Source of the DNA: RGIG5612 sp963589005
Lineage (GTDB): Bacteria > Bacillota > Clostridia > Lachnospirales > Lachnospiraceae
NCBI GenBank assembly: GCA_963589005.1
Contig: CAVAJR010000013.1
Location: forward strand, 1-56,020
DNA length: 56,020 bases
Direction of reading: 5' to 3'
In this document: piece by piece, positions 41,761 through 49,827 of the stretch
How the letters are laid out: each line of letters starts with the position of its first letter
Numbering within the stretch: the first letter of the stretch is position 1
Program-made: the position numbers and the translations under genes
The notes under the pieces: generated by a model
Told to the model about the DNA's origin: nothing
Databases searched by the model: none
What the model saw: only the letters and a program-made list of their open reading frames with translations

Positions 41761-42318
41761 ATGAGAGAAACATATAGCTGCAATAAAGAAGACGACTTGA
41801 AGAATACAAATCAGGCAAGACGAAATATCATTCTGATCGGCATGCCGGGTGTGGGTAAGAGCACCATTGGTGTTATCCTCGCCAAAACTCTTGGAATGGA
41901 TTTTGTTGATGAGGATATTTTAATATGCAATCGTGAACATGCTACATTGCCTGAAATTATAGAATCACAGGGTATCGATGCCCTGCTTAAGATTGAAGAA
42001 CAGGTTGGCTTAACATTTGCCGGCGAAAATTGTGTACTTGCTACCGGAGGCAGTGCAGTATTCTCCGACGCAGCTATGCACCATCTTAAGAGTACAGGAG
42101 TATGCATTTGGCTCTACTCTCCCCTTGATGTGATCGAAGAGCGGCTTGCCCGCGGCTCCAGGGAAAACAGAGGTGTAGCCGCCCCTGCATCCATGACCGT
42201 GGAGGATATCTACAATCAGCGGATGCCACTATACGAGAAGAATGCAGATATCAAGATCATATGTACAGGGCAGCCGGAATCAACGGTAGAGAAAATCATT
42301 GAAGCCCTTAACTATTAG
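41761..42318 (+). CDS. Shikimate-kinase-like P-loop protein
   Basis: A 185-residue P-loop kinase. Walker A is GMPGVGKST (27-35), the Asp pair D50/D52 (FVDED) matches the shikimate-kinase DxD, and ATGGSAV (94-100) aligns with its ATGGGAV. The last third has the ERLARGSRENRG lid region and the QRMPLYEKNADI ending. Two key points differ. The shikimate-binding Arg before Glu (FRxxE) is replaced by LLKIEE, and the third Gly of GGG is Ser. So the substrate may not be shikimate. The family name is safe but the function is not. No aro gene is adjacent. Confidence 0.7.
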   Translation: MRETYSCNKEDDLKNTNQARRNIILIGMPGVGKSTIGVILAKTLGMDFVDEDILICNREHATLPEIIESQGIDALLKIEEQVGLTFAGENCVLATGGSAVFSDAAMHHLKSTGVCIWLYSPLDVIEERLARGSRENRGVAAPASMTVEDIYNQRMPLYEKNADIKIICTGQPESTVEKIIEALNY

Positions 42319-42352
42319 TACCAAATAAAAAAATAATTATTGCATCCTGCTA

Positions 42353-42458
42353 TTGACTTAGCCGAAAATAATGGTATAGTCTTAGTTAGTCAGTGCTAAC
42401 CATTATATTAACAAGAATAATTGCATTAATGGGTAGTGTGGTTAGCTAATGCTAATCC
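42353..42458 (+). promoter_or_regulatory. Orphan promoter with two operator-like palindromes
   Basis: TTGACT (42353-42358) and TATAGT (42375-42380) have a 16-bp spacer. GTTAG/CTAAC (42385-42389, 42396-42400) follows immediately. GGTTAGC (42440-42446) and GCTAATCC (42451-42458) form a second, longer palindrome. The TTAG...CTAA pattern recalls boxes of DtxR-type metal regulators, but this is only a resemblance. Confidence 0.45.
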
Positions 42459-42518
42459 AGCTGATAAGAAGTAACTAAGATGCCCTCCATTATAGTTGCA
42501 AAAATATAACGAATAAAA

Positions 42519-42566
42519 ACTGCCGCAGCATTTGGTTTTGAGTACAAACGCAAATCCTGCGGCAGT
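42519..42566. terminator. Terminator shared by the aroK-like side and putP
   Basis: ACTGCCGCAG (42519-42528) and CTGCGGCAGT (42557-42566) form a 10-bp stem extended inside by ATTTG/CAAAT. Upstream on the plus strand is an A run and downstream CTTCTGTTTTC, so it can work in both directions. Confidence 0.8.
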
Positions 42567-42669
42567 CTTCTGTTTTCTAATATCTAAATCATATGTGGGA
42601 TTGCACAAGTCTGCACATTTAGATCAGCCCGTCGCTGCCAATGCAGCTAAGGCGTTTCTCTGTGCTGTA

Positions 42670-44220
42670 CTATACGCTCTTCATCTTGTTTTTAACTGAC
42701 TCGAATGTATCAATAACTTCCTTATCAGGTTGTCCGGTAGCAAGCGAGACAACAACGATGAAAATCAGTGCAACGATAAATGCCGGCAGCAGTTCGTATA
42801 TATCCCATACGCCTCCCATTGGGCGAACCATATACTTCCATACAAAGATAACAATAGCTCCAGAAACCATTCCTGCCAGCGCTCCCCATTTGTTGCATCG
42901 TTTCCAGAACAATGCACACAGGATAACCGGTGCAAATGTTGCTCCGAATCCAGCCCATGCAAATGATACGATCGTAAATACCGAACTGTCCGGATCACGT
43001 GCAAATATAACCGCAATAATGGCAATTACGATTACTGATATTCTTGCAACCCACATGGTGGCCTTGGTGCTGAGATCTAATCTGAACACTCCGCCTAAGA
43101 TGTCCTCTGATACGCTTGATGATGCTGCAAGCAGCTGCGAATCCGCCGTAGACATTGTTGAAGCAAGAATTCCTGACAATACAAGTCCTGCCACAATAGT
43201 TGCAATTACTCCGTGATTGCTTAATATATCTGATATTCTGACAATAATATTTTCAGCGGCCGAGCTGGAAGTGAAAACATCAATAGCGCCTGTTGTCGAG
43301 ATCGCATAACCCACAACTCCGATAAATACTGCTACGCCCATGGAGATCACTACCCATATTGTAGCAATACGTCTTGATGTCTTGATCTGCTTCGGATTCT
43401 TTGCGCCCATAAATCTAAGAAGTATGTGAGGCATTCCGAAATATCCCAGTCCCCAGGCAAGAGTCGATGCAATCTTTATAGCCCCATAGCTGCCGCTCTG
43501 CATGGTTGATACATTGCCGGTACTGGTAAGGCTCAAATATCCCGGTATAGCCGAAGCGACATCTGACACATTTCCAAATCCCCCTGCCAGACTAACGCCA
43601 AATACCATTATAACGACTAATGCAACGGTCATTACAATGCTCTGGATCAAGTCAGTTACGGATACAGCCATGAAGCCGCCGAGGATTGTATAGACAATAA
43701 TTACAGCCGCACCCACGAGCATGCATGTCATATAATCAAATCCCAGGAAGCTATTGAACAGTTTACCGACTGCAGCAAATCCGGATGCAGTATAAGGAAT
43801 AAAGAATATGATAATTATTATTGCTGCGATGCAGGATAAAATATTCTTGTCATCCTTGAATCTCTTCGAAATAAATGCCGGAACTGTAATTGCATCAATC
43901 TCTTCTGAATAAACTCGTATTCTCTTGGCAACAAACAGCCAGTTCAAATATGTGCCGATCGCAAGTCCTATTGCAGTCCATGTAGGATCCGCAAGTCCTG
44001 TAAAATACGCCAGTCCCGGCAGTCCCATCAGGAGCCATGAGCTCATGTCACTGGCTTCTGCACTCATTGCCGAAACCAATGGGCCTAAGCCCCTGCCGCC
44101 TAAGTAGAATTCACTGGAAGAATTGCCAGTTCCTTTTTTCGAATAAACAACCCCTACAACAACCATGCCCGCAAGATATACGAACATTACAATTGCCATG
44201 ATGATCTGTTCTGCAGTCAT
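42670..44220 (-). CDS. putP: Sodium/proline (solute) symporter, PutP type
   Basis: A 516-residue sodium:solute symporter (SSS family) with about 13 membrane helices. Family motifs are FYLGGRGLGPLVSAMSAEASDMSSWLLMG near residue 35-60 (split here as FYLGGRGLGP and SAEASDMSSWLLMG), and ILASTMSTADSQLLAASSSV (about 350), which holds sodium-binding Ser/Thr residues. It imports proline or a related solute with Na+. The frame begins ten codons upstream; GGAGGG precedes the ATG at 44220, which is preferred. PutP is the best guess; pantothenate or other substrates are possible. Confidence 0.85.
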   Translation of the reverse strand: MTAEQIIMAIVMFVYLAGMVVVGVVYSKKGTGNSSSEFYLGGRGLGPLVSAMSAEASDMSSWLLMGLPGLAYFTGLADPTWTAIGLAIGTYLNWLFVAKRIRVYSEEIDAITVPAFISKRFKDDKNILSCIAAIIIIIFFIPYTASGFAAVGKLFNSFLGFDYMTCMLVGAAVIIVYTILGGFMAVSVTDLIQSIVMTVALVVIMVFGVSLAGGFGNVSDVASAIPGYLSLTSTGNVSTMQSGSYGAIKIASTLAWGLGYFGMPHILLRFMGAKNPKQIKTSRRIATIWVVISMGVAVFIGVVGYAISTTGAIDVFTSSSAAENIIVRISDILSNHGVIATIVAGLVLSGILASTMSTADSQLLAASSSVSEDILGGVFRLDLSTKATMWVARISVIVIAIIAVIFARDPDSSVFTIVSFAWAGFGATFAPVILCALFWKRCNKWGALAGMVSGAIVIFVWKYMVRPMGGVWDIYELLPAFIVALIFIVVVSLATGQPDKEVIDTFESVKNKMKSV

Positions 44221-44793
44221 ATTTCCCTCCGCAAGACCTTCAAAACACACTGCATCCTTCGTGCAGCATATCTTATTGATCTGTATTTTCTGTTAATAAA
44301 TGATCAAAAGCCGATTTTGCTTTTAAGATTTTAAACGTTCAACAAAGATAGATGTTAGCACAATGCAAATCAAAATAAAATATGGACTAAATTCTATAAT
44401 CTATTAAAGAATAGCATCGTTAAATGATTTGTTTTATATTGAAATTATTGGATTTTTTTACTAGACTGTAGTCTAAACTAATAATCATAAGATTATATAA
44501 ACTATGCTTAGCTTGATCAGAGGCTGTTTCCATCTCAACAATTATGCTATTTGCTTTTATCGGAAATACAAGAAACTATTGCGAGTGCCGGATTTTCGTT
44601 CAGTGATTTCCCGCTTGCATAATATTCTCTATTCGTGCATATAAGCGTCATCGTGCCCCTTATCTTGCAATAGAAGCAATTGGTCCCATGTTATGCATGA
44701 AACCATTAGTCTTCCTAAGCACAAGCATCAGCAGAGGGTAGTCATCAAAGGCTCCTGTGAGTCATCATATAAATCAATTAGGAGAATGTATAA
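44221..44793. other. Divergent region between putP and tetR
   Basis: About 570 bp, AT-rich. It holds the TetR-type operator at 44462-44475 and a plus-strand promoter-like pair around it. Between 44500 and 44780 I see no gene and no clear structure; a ribosome site TTAGGAGAATG lies right before the tetR start. The leader would be about 300 nt if the promoter at 44457 drives tetR. Confidence 0.55.
44457..44485 (+). promoter_or_regulatory. Candidate operator and promoter for the TetR regulator
   Basis: The palindrome TAGACT (44462-44467), GT, AGTCTA (44470-44475) sits within a TTTACT (44457-44462) and AATAAT (44480-44485) pair with a 17-bp spacer. A palindrome between the boxes is a usual TetR arrangement. 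Confidence 0.5.
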
Positions 44794-45402
44794 ATGAGAC
44801 GTTCCAACAACAATACCAAAAGCCGTATAGTAACTGCTGCCTGGAAGCTGTTCTATAAGAACGGGTATGACAACACAACAATTGATGACATCGTTGAAGC
44901 ATCCGAGACATCAAAGGGATCATTTTATCATTATTTTGAGTCTAAGGATTCACTGCTCGGCTCACTGTCATATTTGTTTGATGAAAAATATAAAGAACTG
45001 GAGGAAACTCTGAACCCTGCCATAGATCCCATTGACAAGCTTCTTACCATGAACCGGGAGCTGTTTCTCATGATTGAAAATACCGTCTCCGTCTCCATGC
45101 TAAGTCAGCTATTTGCTGCGCAGCTTATATCAACCAGCGAGAAGCATATGCTAAATCCGGACAGAACATATTACAGGCTGCTCAGGCAGATCGTAATCGA
45201 TGGCAAGGAGCAAGGACTCTTCTTGGATCAGCTTACCGTAACCGATATCACTAAGGCCTATGCCGTATACGAACGCGCAATCATGTATGATTGGTGCATC
45301 TCCAGCGGTAATTATTCCATCTGCCAATATTCGCAGAAAATGCTGCCTCTCTTTCTGGCAGGACTGTTAAAGCGCAGCGATATTGACAGTCTGAACTGCT
45401 GA
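44794..45402 (+). CDS. TetR/AcrR-family transcriptional regulator
   Basis: A 202-residue regulator. The HTH is at about residues 10-55: KSRIVTAAWKLFYKNGYDN, TTIDDIVEASETSKGSFYHY and FESKDSLLGSLSYLFDEKY. The C-terminal 140 residues form the ligand and dimer domain, with no identifiable family signature. TTAGGAGAATG precedes the ATG. It is divergent from putP, so putP may be its target, but nothing proves it. Its own operator may be 44462-44475. Confidence 0.88.
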   Translation: MRRSNNNTKSRIVTAAWKLFYKNGYDNTTIDDIVEASETSKGSFYHYFESKDSLLGSLSYLFDEKYKELEETLNPAIDPIDKLLTMNRELFLMIENTVSVSMLSQLFAAQLISTSEKHMLNPDRTYYRLLRQIVIDGKEQGLFLDQLTVTDITKAYAVYERAIMYDWCISSGNYSICQYSQKMLPLFLAGLLKRSDIDSLNC

Positions 45403-45412
45403 CCGTCCCCAC

Positions 45413-45488
45413 AGACTGTCCGAAAACTAATTTTGACCGGTCTTCATCCTTCACTTTCAAAATTGACTTTTGTATTTTCGGACAGTCT
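45413..45488. repeat. Nested palindrome, about 76 bp
   Basis: AGACTGTCCGAAAA (45413-45426) pairs perfectly with TTTTCGGACAGTCT (45475-45488); AATTTTGA (45429-45436) pairs with TCAAAATT (45457-45464) inside. It is 11 bp after the tetR stop. It may end that transcript, or be a small inverted-repeat element. It is not related to the dispersed palindrome. Confidence 0.75.
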
Positions 45489-45630
45489 CCCCAACATACC
45501 CCTTCCTCCCTCCGGCTCAATCTTAATATAAGTAGTATGTCTGCAATGAAACTCCGGTCATATCCTGACAGCACTTGTAGCCTTATGTCTGTGGCATACT
45601 ATAACATATGCTGTTAGAATATATTCACCG

Positions 45631-45752
45631 ATCAGTGCTGAACGAAACTAAAGGGTTTTCTACCAGGGTAATGTTTTGGCCATTTTACAAATTCAATGAC
45701 ATGGTCTGATACAAAAGCACAAGTCTGATAAGACTTTAGAAATCAGTGCTGA
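45631..45752. repeat. Two copies of an 11-bp near-palindrome upstream of the LytTR gene
   Basis: ATCAGTGCTGA at 45631-45641 and 45742-45752, 111 bp apart. Each contains TCAG/CTGA. AAGTCT (45721-45726) and AGACTT (45731-45736) form an adjacent inverted repeat. They may be regulator sites for the gene at 45839. Confidence 0.4.
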
Positions 45753-45838
45753 TAAGAAAACTGCAGCTTGAAAACAATATAAACAAAATGCTTAAGACAA
45801 CGTTGACTTGAGACGCCGACAATAAGGAGGAGTTTAGG

Positions 45839-46330
45839 ATGGTCAACTTAGTATTAACATTTGAAACAGGCAGATTAGTTGAAATTTCAGAATCATTCGG
45901 CACTGAGGACAGCACCTATATATTTGACTATGACTCGACAAGGCAGATCGCATGGCATATGTTAGACGACCTGCTGAATAAGAATGCTGCGGCAAATATC
46001 AGAACCAGACTATTGGTATCAAGAGGAAGTGAAATAAGACTTTTTGATATAGAAAATATCTATTGTATAGAAGCATTCGGCAGAATGAAATATATCAATG
46101 TCTGCAGCGAACAGTTCGGATTCTATGCCAAATGGAGCCAAGTCCGCCAGATTCTCGAAAAATACGGTTTTGTAAGAATACACAGATCATATGCCGTTTC
46201 AGTCAGCCATATCAAAATGATAGTTGACGGATATGTTGTCATGAGAGACGACAGGAAGTTTAACATAGGTGCAAAATACTACGATCATTTAAAATCAGTT
46301 CTTGCAAAAACATGCATTACAGTCAAGTAA
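45839..46330 (+). CDS. LytTR DNA-binding domain protein
   Basis: A 163-residue protein. The C-terminal 95 residues (about 63-160) are a LytTR domain: GSEIRLFDIENIYCIEAFGR, YAKWSQVRQILEKYGFVRIHRSY (split YAKWSQVRQILEKYG and FVRIHRSY) and VSHIKMIVDGYVVM. The first 60 residues are not a response-regulator receiver domain; no phosphorylatable Asp pattern is seen. So it is a stand-alone regulator. AAGGAGGAG precedes the ATG. LytTR regulators bind pairs of direct repeats. The target is unknown. Confidence 0.85.
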   Translation: MVNLVLTFETGRLVEISESFGTEDSTYIFDYDSTRQIAWHMLDDLLNKNAAANIRTRLLVSRGSEIRLFDIENIYCIEAFGRMKYINVCSEQFGFYAKWSQVRQILEKYGFVRIHRSYAVSVSHIKMIVDGYVVMRDDRKFNIGAKYYDHLKSVLAKTCITVK

Positions 46331-46337
46331 GATACGG

Positions 46338-46414
46338 CTCGTGCCAAGGCGTTGCAGCCACTCTTCGAAAACATTCTCGAGCAGTGGCTGCACGCCGAGG
46401 TTCACGGCGCATCA
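46338..46414. repeat. Dispersed palindrome copy after the LytTR gene
   Basis: CTCGTGCC and GGCGTTGCAGCCACT (46349-46363) form the left arm; CGAGCAGTGGCTGCACGCCG (46378-46397) and AGGTTCACGGCGCAT follow. AGCCACT pairs with AGTGGCT. It lies between the LytTR gene and the ileS stop (46424). Confidence 0.85.
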
Positions 46415-46423
46415 TATGAAATC

Positions 46424-49400
46424 TTAATTCTTCTTAACGCCAATCGTTACCTTCTCGCCGTTGATATCCCACTCCTTGGTATAACCATCGGCCTGTCCCG
46501 TAACGACTTCAGTTGCCATAACATCCGTAAGAAGCATATCCTTTTTGTCAGAAACAAGCTTTTCCAACTTGTCATTGCCATTAAGGTAGATGGTTATCAT
46601 ATCCATTACCTCAAATCCTGCCTCTTTACGCATTGTCTGGATCTTAGAAACTATTTCTCTTATGAAACCTTCCTCAATCAATTCATCTGTAAGGTGAAGA
46701 TCCAGAACGACCGTGATTCCGTAATCGCTCATGGATTCATATCCTTCAACCTGGGCAGTTTCAATTAATAAGTCCTCTTTATCCAGCACAACCTCGCCGT
46801 TCGTAAGGTTGAGTTTTAACTGACCTGTCTCGTTGATCTCATCCATTGCTGCATTTCCGTCCAGTGACGCAAGTGCATTCCTGATCTCTCCAACCTGCTT
46901 GCCAAACTTCGGTCCTACAGTCTTAAGCTGCGGCTTGAATGAATATGATGAGAAGTCTCTTACATCATCCCTCATCTCAATCTTCTTAACATTAAGCTCG
47001 TCTGCCACAATATCAGTATAATAAGAATTCATCTGCCATGGAGCCTTAATATACATACATGCAAGCGGCTGACGGTTCTTAACATTCGAAGCATTTCTGC
47101 ATGCACGTCCCATTACTACAACTTCGAGAACATGATCCATATTTGCTTCCAGCTCTGCATCGATCAGCGATTCATCCACTGTCGGGAAGTCACACAAATG
47201 TATACTTTCCGGTTCATCAGGAAAATCTCTTACTACCAGGTTCTGGTAAATGTCCTCTGTCATAAACGGAATAAATGGTGCTGCTGTCTTACACAATGTA
47301 ACAAGGCTTGTATACAGCGTCATGTAAGCATTGATCTTATCCTGTTCCATTCCCTTAGCCCAGAATCTCTCACGGCTGCGGCGAACATACCAATTGCTCA
47401 GATCGTCAACAAATTCCTGAAGTGCACGGCAAGATTCCGGAATCTTATAATTCTTCATGCACTCATCAACAGTCTTAACAACTGAATTCAGTTTAGACAA
47501 GATCCAGCGATCCATTACCGGAAGTTTCTCAGGCTCCAGTTTGTGTTCAGCCGGATTGAAGCTGTCAATGTTCGCATAAAGAACATAGAATGCATATGTA
47601 TTCCACAATGTTCCCAGGAACTTACGCTGTCCCTCCATAACTGCATCGCCATAGAATCTCGACGGAAGCCATGGAGCCGAGTTGGTATAGAAGTACCATC
47701 TGATGGCATCTGCACCGTATTTTTCGAGAGCATCAAACGGATCAACAGCGTTGCCCTTAGATTTGCTCATCTTCTTGCCGTCCTTATCCATAACATGTCC
47801 CAGGACGATAACGTTCTTGTAAGGAGCCTGATTAAATACCAGTGTAGAGATAGCCATCAATGAATAGAACCATCCTCTCGTCTGGTCAACAGCCTCTGAG
47901 ATAAAGTCTGCCGGGAAATGTGCCTTGAACAATTCCTGATTTTCAAACGGATAGTGGTACTGTGCAAATGGCATCGAGCCCGAATCATACCAGCAGTCGA
48001 TAACTTCAGGAACCCTGTGCATCTGCTTGCCGCAGTCAGGACATGTAATGGTTACTTCATCTATATACGGTCTGTGAAGCTCAATATTGTCAGGGCAGTT
48101 CGGTGACATGCTCTTTAATTCCTCGATGCTTCCGATGCTGTGCTGCTTGCCGCATTCGCACTCCCAGATATTAAGCGGGGTACCCCAATAACGGTTACGG
48201 CTAAGTCCCCAATCCTGAACATTTTCCAGCCAGCTACCAAAACGTCCCTTGCCGATAGACTCAGGAATCCAGTTTACCGTATTATTGTTGCGAACCAGAT
48301 CATCCTTGACAGCTGTCATCTTGATAAACCAGCTCTCACGAGCATAGTAGATAAGAGGTGTGTCGCATCTCCAGCAGAATGGATAACTATGTTCCATCAT
48401 AGGTGCGGAGAACAGACGATTCTTGCTCTTTAATTCATCAAGTATAAGCGCATCAGCCTTCTTAACAAATACACCCTCCCAAGGTGTTTCCTTGGTCATG
48501 CAGCCCTTGCCGTCAACATATTGAACAAATGGAAGATTGTATTTCTTGCCTACACGAGAGTCATCCTCACCAAATGCAGGTGCGATATGTACAATACCGG
48601 TACCTTCATCCATGGTTACATAGCTGTCGCAAACTATATAATGGCATTTGCTCTTGACATTAGAATAATCAACGCAGTCAAGGAGCGGATGATATTCCTT
48701 ATATTCCAGGTCTGAACCCTTGTATTTCTTGATGATGGTATAATCATCGCCAAGTACCTTATTAAGGAGGGTTTCTGCCATGTAATAGAATTCCTCGCCC
48801 TGCTGGACTTTAACATATGTCTCGTCAGGATTTACGCAGAGAGCTACATTAGAAGGAAGTGTCCATGGTGTTGTTGTCCATGCCAGGAAATATGCATTTT
48901 CGCCGGATACCTTGAATTTGGCGATAGCTGTTCTCTCCTTAACATCCTTGTATCCTTGAGCTACCTCGTGACTTGACAGAGGTGTTCCGCATCTCGGGCA
49001 GTAAGGAACGATCTTATATCCCTTATATAAGAGACCCTTCTCCCAGATCTGCTTCAATGACCACCACTCGGATTCTATATAATCATTCTCGTATGTAACA
49101 TAAGGATGCTCCATGTCAGCCCAGAATCCTACTGTGCTGCTGAAGTCCTCCCACATTCCTTTGTATTTCCATACGCTTTCTTTGCATTTTTGGATAAACG
49201 GATCAATGCCGTACTGCTCGATCTGTTCCTTGCCGTCAAGATTCAGTAATTTCTCGACCTCTATCTCGACAGGAAGTCCATGGGTATCCCAGCCTGCTTT
49301 TCGGGGAACCTCGTATCCCTTCATGGTCCAGTATCTAGGGATAAGATCCTTGATAACACGTGTAAGGACATGTCCGATGTGCGGTTTGCCATTAGCTGTC

Positions 49401-49543
49401 GGCGGTCCGTCATAGAACATATATTGCGGGCATCCGGCTCGCTGCTTCATGCTCTGCTCGAAGATCTCCTTGTCCTTCCAGAACTGCTCGACCTTCTTCT
49501 CTCTTTCAGTAAAATTCAAGTCTGTAAAAACTTTCTCGTACAA
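46424..49543 (-). CDS. ileS: Isoleucine--tRNA ligase (type with eukaryote-like sequence)
   Basis: A 1039-residue class I synthetase. HIGH is HIGH at residues 55-58 (GKPHIGHVL) and KMSKS lies near residue 590 (KKMSKSKGNAVDP). AGWDTHGLPVEIEVEK (split) and WFIKMTAVKDDLVRNN belong to the core; the editing domain lies at about 185-390. The overall sequence resembles the long clostridial/eukaryote-like IleS group, often linked to mupirocin tolerance, and lacks the usual C-terminal zinc finger. The frame extends to a GTG at 49576. GGAGAGGAGG directly precedes a TTG at 49543, giving a start of MYEKVFTDL as in relatives. I prefer the TTG start. Confidence 0.95.
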   Translation of the reverse strand: MYEKVFTDLNFTEREKKVEQFWKDKEIFEQSMKQRAGCPQYMFYDGPPTANGKPHIGHVLTRVIKDLIPRYWTMKGYEVPRKAGWDTHGLPVEIEVEKLLNLDGKEQIEQYGIDPFIQKCKESVWKYKGMWEDFSSTVGFWADMEHPYVTYENDYIESEWWSLKQIWEKGLLYKGYKIVPYCPRCGTPLSSHEVAQGYKDVKERTAIAKFKVSGENAYFLAWTTTPWTLPSNVALCVNPDETYVKVQQGEEFYYMAETLLNKVLGDDYTIIKKYKGSDLEYKEYHPLLDCVDYSNVKSKCHYIVCDSYVTMDEGTGIVHIAPAFGEDDSRVGKKYNLPFVQYVDGKGCMTKETPWEGVFVKKADALILDELKSKNRLFSAPMMEHSYPFCWRCDTPLIYYARESWFIKMTAVKDDLVRNNNTVNWIPESIGKGRFGSWLENVQDWGLSRNRYWGTPLNIWECECGKQHSIGSIEELKSMSPNCPDNIELHRPYIDEVTITCPDCGKQMHRVPEVIDCWYDSGSMPFAQYHYPFENQELFKAHFPADFISEAVDQTRGWFYSLMAISTLVFNQAPYKNVIVLGHVMDKDGKKMSKSKGNAVDPFDALEKYGADAIRWYFYTNSAPWLPSRFYGDAVMEGQRKFLGTLWNTYAFYVLYANIDSFNPAEHKLEPEKLPVMDRWILSKLNSVVKTVDECMKNYKIPESCRALQEFVDDLSNWYVRRSRERFWAKGMEQDKINAYMTLYTSLVTLCKTAAPFIPFMTEDIYQNLVVRDFPDEPESIHLCDFPTVDESLIDAELEANMDHVLEVVVMGRACRNASNVKNRQPLACMYIKAPWQMNSYYTDIVADELNVKKIEMRDDVRDFSSYSFKPQLKTVGPKFGKQVGEIRNALASLDGNAAMDEINETGQLKLNLTNGEVVLDKEDLLIETAQVEGYESMSDYGITVVLDLHLTDELIEEGFIREIVSKIQTMRKEAGFEVMDMITIYLNGNDKLEKLVSDKKDMLLTDVMATEVVTGQADGYTKEWDINGEKVTIGVKKN

Positions 49544-49635
49544 TTTATCCTCCTCTCCCCGAAGCTTTCTCGTCACTTCGGAGTAAATTTATGTCACCTG
49601 TGCAGGCATAACTAAATACGAAAATCAGCCGCTAT

Positions 49636-49705
49636 AGTGCCAAAACTGCGCATCCACTGGTCAGATGTTTAACAAAAGCAGCTGCACGCTGAGATTTTCA
49701 GCACA
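49636..49705. repeat. Dispersed palindrome, degenerate copy
   Basis: GTGCCAAAACTGCGCATCC (49637-49655), ACTGG, then GCAGCTGCACGCTGAGATT (49678-49696) and TTCAGCAC match both arms with many changes. It lies between ileS and plsC. Confidence 0.6.
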
Positions 49706-49790
49706 AAAGCGCCCTAATTTTAGGCTCCAAACGTAACTGCAATTATACCATAAGATAAAGTTTTCACAAGCAGGAGCTGCCAGTTAGTTC

Positions 49791-49819
49791 TTGCACATAC
49801 ATTTGTCTGATGCTAAAAT
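49791..49819 (+). promoter_or_regulatory. Candidate promoter of plsC-murI
   Basis: TTGCAC (49791-49796) and TAAAAT (49814-49819) are 17 bp apart. RNA would start near 49826, about at the ATG at 49828. Confidence 0.5.
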
Positions 49820-49827
49820 GCTTCATT

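Larger units (their letters stand above)
42319..42669. other. Convergent intergenic region with orphan promoter-like block
   Basis: About 350 bp between the aroK-like gene (+) and putP (-). It holds a plus-strand promoter-like pair at 42353-42380, two TTAG/CTAA palindromes, and a terminator at 42519-42566. No coding frame longer than a few codons fits between them. Confidence 0.6.
45403..45838. other. Intergenic region with several palindromes
   Basis: About 435 bp between tetR and the LytTR gene. It holds a large nested palindrome at 45413-45488, TCAGTGCTGA twice (in 45631-45641 and 45742-45752) and AAGTCT/AGACTT (45721-45736). No gene is seen. Confidence 0.6.

Noticed and set aside
49544..49800. 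T-box riboswitch upstream of ileS
   Set aside because: No T-box core (AGGGTGGNACCGCG) on the minus strand and no terminator/antiterminator pair; only a degenerate palindromic repeat is present.
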